From: PALSA-505 sp963762615
GTDB taxonomy: Bacteria; Actinomycetota; Actinomycetes; Streptosporangiales; Streptosporangiaceae
Direction of reading: 5' to 3'
Length of the DNA: 64,000 bases
NCBI GenBank assembly: GCA_963762615.1
Contig: CAVXLG010000020.1
Coordinates: 1 to 64,000, forward strand
This document shows, piece by piece, positions 51,681 to 59,381 of the stretch (the first letter of the stretch is position 1; every line of letters starts with the position of its first letter). A program made the translations under genes and the position numbers. A model generated the notes under the pieces. It searched no databases. It was not told where the DNA came from and saw only the letters and a list, made by a program, of their open reading frames with translations.

Positions 51681-51745
51681 CTTCTTTCTCCTTCCCTCTC
51701 CGCTATGTGCGGACTTTCCTCCTGGCTATTCCCGGAATCCCAGCG

Positions 51746-51931
51746 TCACATGTCCACGCCGTACACCACCGCATAGCACATCTGCTGCGCTAGACCTGTC
51801 AGTCCGTCGCAGCTGGTCAGGGCGGCTTCGACACCGACACCAGTTTCATATCCTTGTGCCACCTTGTCGTCCCGGACCACCGGCTGGCTTTGAACCGGCA
51901 GCCTGAGACCAGGAATGGATTCCACTGTCAC
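51746..51931 (-). CDS. Small peptide C, cyanobactin-like RiPP precursor candidate
   Basis: 61 residues from GTG 51931; GTG 51925 has a better distance from GGGAGG and gives 59. The leader has GLRLPVQSQPVVRDD, very like the LPxQxQPVxR leader of cyanobactin PatE-type precursors. GVGVEAALTSC follows, like the PatE GLEAS-core junction, with a core of about 22 residues (LTSCDGLTGLAQQMCYAVVY) holding two Cys. It is the first peptide gene downstream of the protease, 61 bp after its stop. Confidence 0.75.
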   Translation of the reverse strand: MTVESIPGLRLPVQSQPVVRDDKVAQGYETGVGVEAALTSCDGLTGLAQQMCYAVVYGVDM

Positions 51932-51991
51932 TCACCTCCCATTGTCACGCGGATCCGGACATACGGCACGGTCTCTGGCGTGCGCATGCTC

Positions 51992-54091
51992 TCACCCTGC
52001 GATGAAGAACTGATGCGTCGGCGCCAGGCTCACGGGCATCTCGTCACTGACGTCCACGGTGTACTGGTAAACGGATCTGGCTCTGCGATCATTTTCTGGA
52101 TCGAAGAATGTCACCTGCACGTCAAAGCAGATCGAGGTTGGCCGGCAGTACGGGCTCTTGGCCACCGAGATGGTATCCAGGGTGTACAGATTGTTCGGTC
52201 CCGGCAACTTCTGCGCGGCGAGTAGCGCTTGCTGTAGCACGGCTCCGCTCGCGAAGGTGAAAGCGTTAGTTGCGGCGTAGTTCAGGGCCCGGTCCTGCGG
52301 GCTCTGCCCGAGGTTTCGGAGCTCAAAATAGATCTTGTCCAGGAAGTTCCGGACAAGGAGCCGGATGTTCGTCTCATCGTTGTCCGGCTGCTGTGCCATG
52401 ACTGGTGACATAACCGCGTCTATCAAGGCGGTCTCGTTCCACGTGGCCAGACCGCGAGGCTGTGCCTTTACCAGCGGCACGACCTGTCCCGAGAACAGCC
52501 GTCTTGTCTCAGTCGTCAGGGTGCCCGGGATGGATACCCTGGAGACATAGTTCTGGTCCGCGGAGGGCCGATTCTGGTTTCGGAGCGCGGACCGGAGAAC
52601 TCCGTATACCTCTTCCGGGTAGGCGCATTCCGCTTCAACGGCGTAGATCGGCGTTGCGTCGAGATCAAGGGTCCAGATCACTTTGGTGGATTCCGACGGG
52701 TAATCAGCCAGGTATGAGGTGAGCTGGATGACGTCATACGGATTAACTGGCATGCTGACCGTGGGGTCACCGCTGAGCGGGCGGGGCATGAGCTGCCGGA
52801 AGGTGTCCCTGCGAGCCTCGGTCCCGAAGTCGAAACCAATTGTCCCGATGGCAAAGACGTAAGAAGTCTGGGCATTATTGTTACATCCGCAGTCTGCCGA
52901 AGATGCGGCGACGCTCGTCGTGCGGGCGGGCACCGGGTCTGTCCCGGAAGACTGGACCGCTGGCACAGTGAGTGGTTCGTGGTCGGGCGCCTGAGCCGGA
53001 ACGGCCATCTGGGGGATCCCGGCGACCGCCTGAGCATCTCTTGACGCCGTGACGGCAGGTTCGGCCGCTATCGGCTGAGGGGGTTGCTGGGGAGCGATCA
53101 CGCCAGCGTCCGCGCCCACGCCAGAAGTTTGCGGTGCATTCATTTCAGCTCCTTCGCCGTCCGCCGCCGGGTGCTGGGCCTCGGTCGTATTCATGCTTGC
53201 CATTACCTTCTTAACCTCCTTCGTTGCGGAGGCGTACGCGCCAGGAATATTGAGGACTCCGACGAGATACCGGATGCATTCCGGGCTGTCTCGCGGCTGG
53301 CACGGGACAGCGGTCTCGAGGACGGCCTGGCGTACGGCCAACGGGTCGGGTGGTATTCCATGGTGGAGTTGCGCGCTCAACAGGGACGCAGCAATTCCCG
53401 AGACAATGGGGGTGGCGAAGCTGCTGCCGCTCAGCGCCGCGGTTCCGCCACCTGGAGCCGCGCCGAGAATATTCTCGCCGGGAGCCAGGACGGCGTTCGA
53501 CTTGTATGCCTCGCCCCAGTTACTTGTCACAAGCGGATGCCCATCGGCGCCCAGGGCTCCGACGCCCAGCACGGACGGGACAGCCGCGGGTACGTGCAAG
53601 CACGGACACCCGTCATTGCCGACCGCGGCGACAACGAGCACTCCGTTGTCCTCGCACAGCTGCAAGGCGCGTTGCAGGACGGGCTCAGCCGCCCCTCCCG
53701 GAGATTGCTCGCCGCCGCTTACGTTAATGAGCTGAGCTCCCTCCTGCACTGACTGCTCGATGGCTCTGGCCAGGTCGAGTTGCGAAAGAAGGTGCTGGTC
53801 AGCATCGCGGAAGACAGGTACGACCAAGCCGCGGCACCGGGGCGCGATTCCCGGCACGGCACTGCTGGGCTGGCCGAATATCAAACTTGCGACGTGGGTA
53901 CCGTGCAGGGACATCGGACCCTCGCCGGCCGAGTCAGGGACCAGAGTGTCAAGCCGCCTGATGCGTGCGCCCGCGAAGCATGGATGGGACAGATCGACGG
54001 GGCCGTCCAGGACAGCGACACAAACCTCTGGATCACCGAGCGTAGCCCCCCGAAGTTCCCGGAGTCCGGGAAGAGTCGTCCGGAAATCCAT
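51992..54091 (-). CDS. PatA-like subtilisin (S8) protease with PatA/PatG C-terminal domain
   Basis: 699 residues from ATG 54091 (MDFRTTLPGLRELRGATLGD). Residues ~20-260 are a subtilase with intact triad: Asp29 (VAVLDGPVDLSHPCF), His63 (LHGTHVASLIFG), Ser224 (SGSSFATPIVSG), and oxyanion Asn159 (AAVGNDGCPCLHVPAAV). A linker of ~150 residues rich in Pro/Ala/Gln follows, ending CGCNNN. The C-terminal ~270 residues match the domain shared by cyanobactin PatA and PatG: SYVFAIGTIGFDFGTEARRD, LSGDPTVSMPVNPYDVIQL, IWTLDLDATPIYAVEAECAY, LFSGQVVPLVKAQPRGL, NLGQSPQDRALNYAATNAF and RARSVYQYTVDVSDEMPVSL. Length and order match PatA (which removes the leader) rather than PatG. No oxidase domain. Start chosen at the ATG because the extension to 54097 is a TTG/CTG codon pair. 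Confidence 0.88.
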   Translation of the reverse strand: MDFRTTLPGLRELRGATLGDPEVCVAVLDGPVDLSHPCFAGARIRRLDTLVPDSAGEGPMSLHGTHVASLIFGQPSSAVPGIAPRCRGLVVPVFRDADQHLLSQLDLARAIEQSVQEGAQLINVSGGEQSPGGAAEPVLQRALQLCEDNGVLVVAAVGNDGCPCLHVPAAVPSVLGVGALGADGHPLVTSNWGEAYKSNAVLAPGENILGAAPGGGTAALSGSSFATPIVSGIAASLLSAQLHHGIPPDPLAVRQAVLETAVPCQPRDSPECIRYLVGVLNIPGAYASATKEVKKVMASMNTTEAQHPAADGEGAEMNAPQTSGVGADAGVIAPQQPPQPIAAEPAVTASRDAQAVAGIPQMAVPAQAPDHEPLTVPAVQSSGTDPVPARTTSVAASSADCGCNNNAQTSYVFAIGTIGFDFGTEARRDTFRQLMPRPLSGDPTVSMPVNPYDVIQLTSYLADYPSESTKVIWTLDLDATPIYAVEAECAYPEEVYGVLRSALRNQNRPSADQNYVSRVSIPGTLTTETRRLFSGQVVPLVKAQPRGLATWNETALIDAVMSPVMAQQPDNDETNIRLLVRNFLDKIYFELRNLGQSPQDRALNYAATNAFTFASGAVLQQALLAAQKLPGPNNLYTLDTISVAKSPYCRPTSICFDVQVTFFDPENDRRARSVYQYTVDVSDEMPVSLAPTHQFFIAG

Positions 54092-54158
54092 CAGCAAGCC
54101 CCCCGCCCAGGCACAGGAGCGCCCGAGGCGCTGCCGTTGGCCCCTAGCAGGAACCTTT

Positions 54159-54215
54159 ACTGTTTCCTGGGGTTACAGTTACTTTATTTTTACTCTCGGC
54201 TGCTGGGAGTGTCAA
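54159..54215 (-). promoter_or_regulatory. Consensus promoter of the protease-peptide operon
   Basis: Minus-strand TTGACA (54215-54210), 17-bp spacer, TAAAAA (54192-54187), near-ideal for the primary sigma factor and unusually AT-rich for this genome. Just downstream, actgt and acagt (54162-54178) form a short inverted repeat that could be an operator. The leader to the ATG is about 90 nt. Confidence 0.7.
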
Positions 54216-54255
54216 CCCTCTCCCGAGGTCGCTGCGCGCGACGAATCGTCCCGCC

Positions 54256-54400
54256 ATCCCGGCCAGGCAGGCGCCGCGCCGGCCCGTCGGCTGCGGCCAG
54301 GCGGGCACTGCGCCGGCTCCGTCGGCTGCGGCCAGGCAAGCACCGCGCCGGCCCCGCCGGCTGCGGCCAGGCGTACACCGCGCCGGCCTCCCCGGCTCGC
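54256..54400. repeat. 35-bp minisatellite upstream of the protease promoter
   Basis: Three clear units of 35 bp starting at 54289, 54324 and 54359 (each begins ggctgcggccaggc) and a diverged partial copy before them. It marks the boundary between the less GC-rich operon and normal chromosome. Confidence 0.88.
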
Positions 54401-54485
54401 AGGCCGCCCGGCCACGGCTGACGCCGCCCGGTCGAGGGCAGACAGGGCGCGCCCGCCCGCCCGGCCGGGCGTACGATCAGGTCTC

Positions 54486-54854
54486 ATGGCGTCTCAGGGC
54501 AGCGCGGCACCCTCCGGGAAGCTCGGCGCTGCGGAGGAGTATCTCCAGGTCCAGACGACCACCGATTCGCGGGCGGAGGCCATGGCGCTGAGCCGGGCCG
54601 CCGTCGAGGCGAGGCTGGCGGCGTGCGCGCAGGTGGCCGGGCCGGTCGCCAGCACGTACTGGTGGGAAGGCGGCATCGAGCGCGCCGAGGAGTGGCTGAT
54701 CCTGCTCAAGCTGCCGGCCGACAGGCTCGGCGAGCTCACCGCCTTCCTCACCGAGCGGCACAGCTACGACGAGCCGGAGATCGTAGCCGTGCCCATCGTG
54801 GCGGGCTCGCCGTCATACCTAAGCTGGCTCAGGGAGGAAACCGTTCCGCGCTGA
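54486..54854 (+). CDS. cutA: Divalent-cation tolerance protein CutA
   Basis: 122 residues from ATG 54486. YLQVQTTTDSRAEAMALSRA, ARLAACAQVAGPVASTYWWEG, EEWLILLKLPADRLGELTAF, HSYDEPEIVAVPI and the terminal YLSWL are the conserved blocks of the trimeric, ferredoxin-like CutA1 fold. Function in bacteria is only loosely linked to copper tolerance. Eighteen bp ahead of the MpaB gene, so probably cotranscribed. Confidence 0.92.
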   Translation: MASQGSAAPSGKLGAAEEYLQVQTTTDSRAEAMALSRAAVEARLAACAQVAGPVASTYWWEGGIERAEEWLILLKLPADRLGELTAFLTERHSYDEPEIVAVPIVAGSPSYLSWLREETVPR

Positions 54855-54872
54855 CCCGGAAGGAGCGGTGCC

Positions 54873-55763
54873 GTGGCAGCAGCCGACCCAAGCCCGCAAG
54901 CCGGGCCAGCCGACCGTGGCCTGTACGGGCCCGGCACGGTGACGTGGCGGATCATGGACGAGCCCGTGATGTGGGTGGCCGGGTTCCGCGCGCTGTACCT
55001 GCAGGCACTGCATCCCCGGGTGATGCGCGGCACCTGGCAGAACACGGCTTTCCTGGACCGCAAGCAGGCCATGGGCCGGTTCATCCGGACCAGCCAGTTC
55101 GTCGGGATCCGTACCTACGGCAGCGCTGGCGAGGCCGAGCGGGCCGCGCGGCGGATCCGCAAGATTCACGCCACGCTGCGGGGCACCGACCCGGACGGCA
55201 CGAAGTTCCGGCTGGACGAGCCCGAGCTGCTGCTCTGGGTGCACTGCGGCGAGGTCGACTCCTACGCCGACATCGCCAGGCGCAGCGGCGTGCCGGTATC
55301 GCCGGCCGACCTCGACGCGTTCGTGGCCGAGCAGCGGCGCAGCGCCGCGCTGGTCGGCCTGGACCCGGCGCAGGTGCCCGCAAGCATGGCCGAGCTCGCC
55401 GCCTACTACGCGGAAACCCGGCCCGCGCTGTATGCCTGCCCGGAGGCCAGGCGGGCGCTCCGGCTGTCCTACCACCCGCCGGTGCCCAGCTCGCTGCTGC
55501 CGCTGCGGGCTGTCGTGCCGCCGGTCAACACGCTCGCCTTCGCCACCCTGCCGCGGTGGGCCCGGCGGATGTACGGCGCCCCTGGCACCTCTCCGGGCGA
55601 TCTGGCCGCCAGTGCCGCGCTGCGCGCCGCGCGCCGCGCGGTGACCGGCTTCCCCGGCCAGCTGGTCTACGAGCCTGCGCTGCGCCGGATCTTCGCCGCG
55701 GCCAGCAAGGACATCGCGGGGCAGGGCCGCCGGGCCGTCGAGACGTCCGCCGCGGCCAGCTAG
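54873..55763 (+). CDS. MpaB-family oxygenase (DUF2236)
   Basis: 296 residues from GTG 54873, with CGGAAGGAGC upstream. The family blocks YLQALHPRVMRGTWQNTAFL (HP motif, haem ligand), FIRTSQFVGIRTYGSAGEAE, DEPELLLWVHCGEVDSYADI (second His) and LLPLRAVVPPVNTLAFATLP are all present. Relatives include the latex-clearing protein and MpaB, haem b oxygenases cleaving isoprenoid C=C bonds; the substrate here is unknown. Cytoplasmic, no signal peptide. Confidence 0.88.
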   Translation: MAAADPSPQAGPADRGLYGPGTVTWRIMDEPVMWVAGFRALYLQALHPRVMRGTWQNTAFLDRKQAMGRFIRTSQFVGIRTYGSAGEAERAARRIRKIHATLRGTDPDGTKFRLDEPELLLWVHCGEVDSYADIARRSGVPVSPADLDAFVAEQRRSAALVGLDPAQVPASMAELAAYYAETRPALYACPEARRALRLSYHPPVPSSLLPLRAVVPPVNTLAFATLPRWARRMYGAPGTSPGDLAASAALRAARRAVTGFPGQLVYEPALRRIFAAASKDIAGQGRRAVETSAAAS

Positions 55764-55778
55764 CGTCACCGCCCGGCG

Positions 55779-56399
55779 ATGAGGACCGCCGCCGCGCTGG
55801 CCCGCGCGGCCGCGCTGGCCGCCGGTCCCGGGCCGCGGTACCTGCTCGGCCTGGCCGGGCCGCCCGGAGCGGGCAAGAGCACGCTCGCGGCGCGCCTCGC
55901 CGCCGCGGCCGGCCGCCGCGCGGCGGTCGTGCCGCTGGACGGATTCCACCTGGCCGACGCTGAGCTGGCCCGGCTCGGGCGGCTCGGCCGCAAGGGAGCC
56001 CCCGACACCTTCGACGCCGACGGCTATATCGCCCTGCTCCGCCGCCTCCGCCAGGCCGAGCCGGGCGTCACGGTCTACGCGCCAGCGTTCGGCAGGCAAA
56101 TCGAGCAGCCCATCGCGGGCAGCATCCCCGTCCCCGCGGCCGTCCGCCTGGTGATCACGGAGGGGAACTACCTGCTGTTCGATGAGCCGCCCTGGACCAG
56201 GGTCCGTGGGCTGCTCGACGAGGTGTGGTGGGTCAACCTCGAGGCCGCGCGGCGCCGCCAGCGGCTGGTCGCGCGCCACGTCAAGTGGGGGAAGACGCCC
56301 GCGGCGGCCGCGCGGTTCGTCGCCGAGTGCGACGAGGCCAACGCCCGCGCGGTGGCGGCGGGCCGCGGCCGCGCGGACCGCGTCGTCTCGCCTGGCTGA
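55779..56399 (+). CDS. Nucleoside/nucleotide kinase family protein (uridine-kinase/PRK-like)
   Basis: 206 residues. Walker A LAGPPGAGKSTLAARLA, the VPLDGFHLADAELARLG block with the Asp-Gly-Phe-His typical of fructose-transport-linked kinases (YggC/FruK-like), TFDADGYIALLRRL, and VYAPAFGRQIEQPI. The Walker B-like strand is LVITEGNYLLFDEPPW. Similar proteins in other actinomycetes are annotated as nucleoside or pantothenate kinase-like; the phosphate acceptor is not known. Sixteen bp after the MpaB gene. Its stop begins a 17-bp repeat. Confidence 0.83.
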   Translation: MRTAAALARAAALAAGPGPRYLLGLAGPPGAGKSTLAARLAAAAGRRAAVVPLDGFHLADAELARLGRLGRKGAPDTFDADGYIALLRRLRQAEPGVTVYAPAFGRQIEQPIAGSIPVPAAVRLVITEGNYLLFDEPPWTRVRGLLDEVWWVNLEAARRRQRLVARHVKWGKTPAAAARFVAECDEANARAVAAGRGRADRVVSPG

Positions 56400-56485
56400 G
56401 CGGAGCCGCCCGGCTGAGCGGAGCCGCCGGTTGAGCGGAGCCGCCGGTTGAGCGGAGCTGCCGGTTGAGCGGAGCCGCCCGGCCG
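56394..56485. repeat. 17-bp minisatellite starting on the kinase stop codon
   Basis: About five copies of a 17-bp unit, ggttgagcggagccgcc, with one variant (gagctgcc) and two copies carrying an extra C. The first copy contains the TGA stop of the kinase gene (56397-56399). Every unit carries the same TGA. Confidence 0.88.
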
Positions 56486-56551
56486 CGAGCGGCAGGTCAC
56501 CGCAGTTCGGCTGGCCAGTCCGTACGGCCAGGCCGTGACACCGGAAACGGC

Positions 56552-57148
56552 CTAGCTGGGCGGGACGTTCCAGCTGGTGATGACCGGCTCATCGTGCTCG
56601 GTGCACAGCGTGCTGAGGGTGCCGGTATCCAGCCGGAACAGCCGCCCGTCGGCCGGCTCGAGGCCGAGCCAGCGAGCGGTGAGCACGCGCAGGAGGTGTC
56701 CGTGCGCCACCAGCACCACGTCGCCGTCCGCCTCGGCAAGCAGCGGCCGCACCCGGCCGAGGACCGCGTCGGCCCGGGCCCCGACCTGGGCGACGCTCTC
56801 GCCCGGATGCGCGGAGTCGCCGGGGATGACACCGTCCCGCCAGAGGTACCAGCCCGGCCGCTCGGACCGGATCTCGGCGGTGGTGCGGCCCTCGTAGCCG
56901 CCGTAGTCCCACTCCCACAGGTCGGGGTCCGGCTTCGCTGCGGGCAGCCCGGCCAGCTCGGCGGTCCGCACCGCGCGCTGCGCCGGGCTGGTGAAGGCGG
57001 CCTGGATCTTCCGCGCGGCTAGCTTCCCGGCCAGGGCGGCCGCGGCCGCCTCGCCGTGCGCGGTGAGCGGGACGTCGGTGCGGCCAGTGTGCCGCCAGGC
57101 CAGGCTCCACTCGGTCTCACCGTGCCGGAGCAGTACCAGATCTCCCAT
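56552..57148 (-). CDS. Histidine phosphatase family protein (phosphoglycerate-mutase-like)
   Basis: 198 residues. LVLLRHGETEWSLAWRHTGR has the catalytic RHG and the second Arg; AAFTSPAQRAVRTAELAGLP the third; WEWDYGGYEGRTTAEIRSER the acid Glu region; VVLVAHGHLLRVLTARWLGL the second catalytic His. All catalytic residues are intact. Resembles small broad-specificity acid phosphatases of the PhoE/Rv3214 type. ATG 57148; the next gene upstream on the same strand ends 8 bp before it. Confidence 0.9.
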   Translation of the reverse strand: MGDLVLLRHGETEWSLAWRHTGRTDVPLTAHGEAAAAALAGKLAARKIQAAFTSPAQRAVRTAELAGLPAAKPDPDLWEWDYGGYEGRTTAEIRSERPGWYLWRDGVIPGDSAHPGESVAQVGARADAVLGRVRPLLAEADGDVVLVAHGHLLRVLTARWLGLEPADGRLFRLDTGTLSTLCTEHDEPVITSWNVPPS

Positions 57149-57155
57149 CGGCCAC

Positions 57156-57668
57156 TCAGTTCATGAAGTAGTTGCTGTTGCCCCCGGTCTGGGACGGGTT
57201 GGTGACGAGCGCCTGCACCCGCACCGCGCCCGCGTGCCTGAATTCCAGCGTCAGCGTGATCACCTTGCCGTTCTGCAGGTGCCCGATGCCGCTGATCAGC
57301 AGGTGCGGACCGTCGGGGACGAGCCGGACCGTGGTGTTGGCCGGCAGGGTGATCGCGGGCACGCTGTGCATGCTGGCGCCACCGTCGGCGGGCATCCGGA
57401 ATACCACCCGGCCGCCAGCGCTCGTGCGCACCGAGATCAGGCTGTCCGGACGGCTGGTGTAGTTCCTGATCACCAGGTAGGCCGAGGTCAGTCCAGGCGT
57501 GATCGGCACCGGCACGTAAGCCGTCGCCGCCTGGATGGGCGGGGCCTGGCCGGCCACCGCGCCGACGGCGCAGCCCGCGCTGCCCAGAGTGCCGGCCAGC
57601 GCGGCGGCGGTCAGTGCCGCCGCGGCCGGCCGTGCGCGGCGTCCTGGCCGGCCGCGCGATCCGAGCAT
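57156..57668 (-). CDS. PCuAC-like lipoprotein with degenerate copper ligands
   Basis: 170 residues with a lipoprotein signal (lipobox AGC at about 33). The mature part is a small beta-sandwich like the PCu(A)C copper chaperones (SAYLVIRNYTSRPDSLISVR, ITLPANTTVRLVPDGPHLLI). In true PCuAC the ligands follow H-x(n)-M-x(n)-H-x-M; here the first His is missing and the final motif reads HLLI instead of HxM, leaving Met and His in FRMPADGGASMHS. Copper transfer is therefore doubtful. Co-oriented with, and 8 bp ahead of, the phosphatase gene. Confidence 0.75.
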   Translation of the reverse strand: MLGSRGRPGRRARPAAAALTAAALAGTLGSAGCAVGAVAGQAPPIQAATAYVPVPITPGLTSAYLVIRNYTSRPDSLISVRTSAGGRVVFRMPADGGASMHSVPAITLPANTTVRLVPDGPHLLISGIGHLQNGKVITLTLEFRHAGAVRVQALVTNPSQTGGNSNYFMN

Positions 57669-57759
57669 GACATCCTCACGTCCACCGGGCTACCTGACGA
57701 TGCCCCTACCGTATCGCCCGCCCGCCGCATGCCGGCATGGTGCCCAGGCCCGCCCGGGG

Positions 57760-59295
57760 CTACCCGCGCTCGACCGCGGTGCCGAGCAGCCCGAGCGGCG
57801 CCGCGCCCAGATCCATCAGCGCCGCGTGGAACCTGCGCAGCGTGAAGCCTGCTCCCCAGTCCTTCCTGGCCCGCTCTCGCAGGTCCATGATCACGAGCTT
57901 GCCCCACGTATAGCGGCCGTAGCCGGGATCGAAGGTGGCCCGGCGCGCCTCGGAAAGCGCGGCAGGCCCCGTCAGGTGCGTGTCCGCCTCGAACCTGCGG
58001 GCCCCCTCCTCGACCGTCATGCCGGCCGCGTGCACTCCGATGGCACAGGCCAGCCGGGTGACCCGGACCAGCGCCTCCAGCCAGACCCCGATCGCGAACC
58101 GCGGGTCGGCCGAGCAGAAGCCCTCCTCGACGCACAGCTCCTCGGCGTAGTGGGCCCATCCCTCGACGAACGCCGCCGAGTGCAGTACCCGCCGGACAGC
58201 AGTGGGGGCCCGGCGCAGCGCCCGGCCGTGCGAGAAGTGCCCGGGGGCGACCTCGTGCACGGTGATCCCGGGCAGCGTGGTCGCGCTGAACACCTCGAGC
58301 CACGCCTCGATCTCGTCGTCCGGCCAGGACTCCTCGGGCGGGGTGATGTGGTACCAGGACGGTCCCTCCTGCTCGCCCGGCGCGTTCGAGGACATCATCG
58401 CCATCGCCCAGCGGCGCGACGGCGGCGCGAGCCCGACCAGGCACTGGCCGTCGTGGTACGGCATCAGGTCGCGATCACGGGTGAACTCGATCGCCCGCTC
58501 CGTCCACTGCCTGGCGGCGTCGATCACGCCCGCGGCGTCCGGATGATCACGGACAAGCTCGCGCGCGACCGCCAGCGGCGGCCGGCCGGATCGACCTGCG
58601 CGCAGCTCGCGGCGAGCCGCTCGCGCAGCCGGTCCCGTTCGGCGTCCGCCTGCTCGGCCAGCCGGCCCAGGTCCAGCCGGATGCCCTCCGCGCTGCCCAT
58701 CAGCTCGGTCAGCCCGGCCGTGCCCAGCGCGGTGTCCGGGCCGCCCTGCGCGGCCGCGCGTTCCAGGTGGGCGACGAGCCGCTGGTGGGCGGCCAGCGCC
58801 GCGGCGCGGGCCTGGTCATCGGCGTCGTCGGGGATGCCCATGGCCAGCCCGCGCGCGGCTTCCAGCAGCGCGGCGGCCACCGGCCCGCTGACCTGGTCGA
58901 GCGCGGCCACGGCATTGTCCACCGCGGCCGGCCACCCGGCCAGGTGCGCCAGCCGGGCGGCGGCCCGCTGCGGCAGCGGCGCGTAATCGCGGTCGTAGCT
59001 GGCCAGGTCGAGCTCGGTGAGGTGATACAGCGGATTGCGCCGGTGCAGCTCGAGCTCGCTGAACTCGACCCGGGACAGATTCTCGAACGCGGCCAGGTGC
59101 GCCTCGTCGTGCCGGTCGTCCAGGGCGCCGCCGTCGCCAGCCCGGGCACGTTCCAGCCGGGCGAGTCCGGACGCGGACGCCGTCCGGTGACAGATCCTGG
59201 ATCTCGCCGTCGTACTCATGACGGCCGCTTGCCTCGCGAACTTCGGCTACGTGCAGGTCGCACACGGCGCGCAGCCGGGGGGATAGCTCTTCCAT
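57760..59295 (-). CDS. DUF885 family metallopeptidase-like protein, two frameshifts
   Basis: Starts at ATG 59295 (MEELSPRLRAVCDLHVAEVR), shifts near 59170 to the frame with DEAHLAAFENLSRVEFSELE and HRRNPLYHLTELDLASYDRD, and shifts again near 58570 to VIDAARQWTERAIEFTRDRD. The C-terminal half carries the DUF885 motif TVHEVAPGHFSHG (HExxPGH), FVEGWAHYAEELCVEEGF and TFDPGYGRYTWGKLVIMDLR. The corrected protein is about 510 residues. The HExxxGH motif and downstream Glu suggest a zinc carboxypeptidase-like activity, unproven. No internal stops in the corrected reading. Confidence 0.75.
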
Positions 59296-59381
59296 GCGGT
59301 CAGACGTTACCGCGCGGCGGGTTGCCCCGGCGACCGCGGCCGGTGCGTCCGGTCGTGCTGGCCTGCGCTAACGTCAGGACG

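Noticed and set aside
51992..54091. PatG-type macrocyclase
   Set aside because: Length and domain order fit PatA; there is no N-terminal oxidase domain, and the Asp-to-His spacing (29 to 63) is compact, so I saw no room for the macrocyclase insertion near there. The claim rests on memory of PatG and should be confirmed by alignment.
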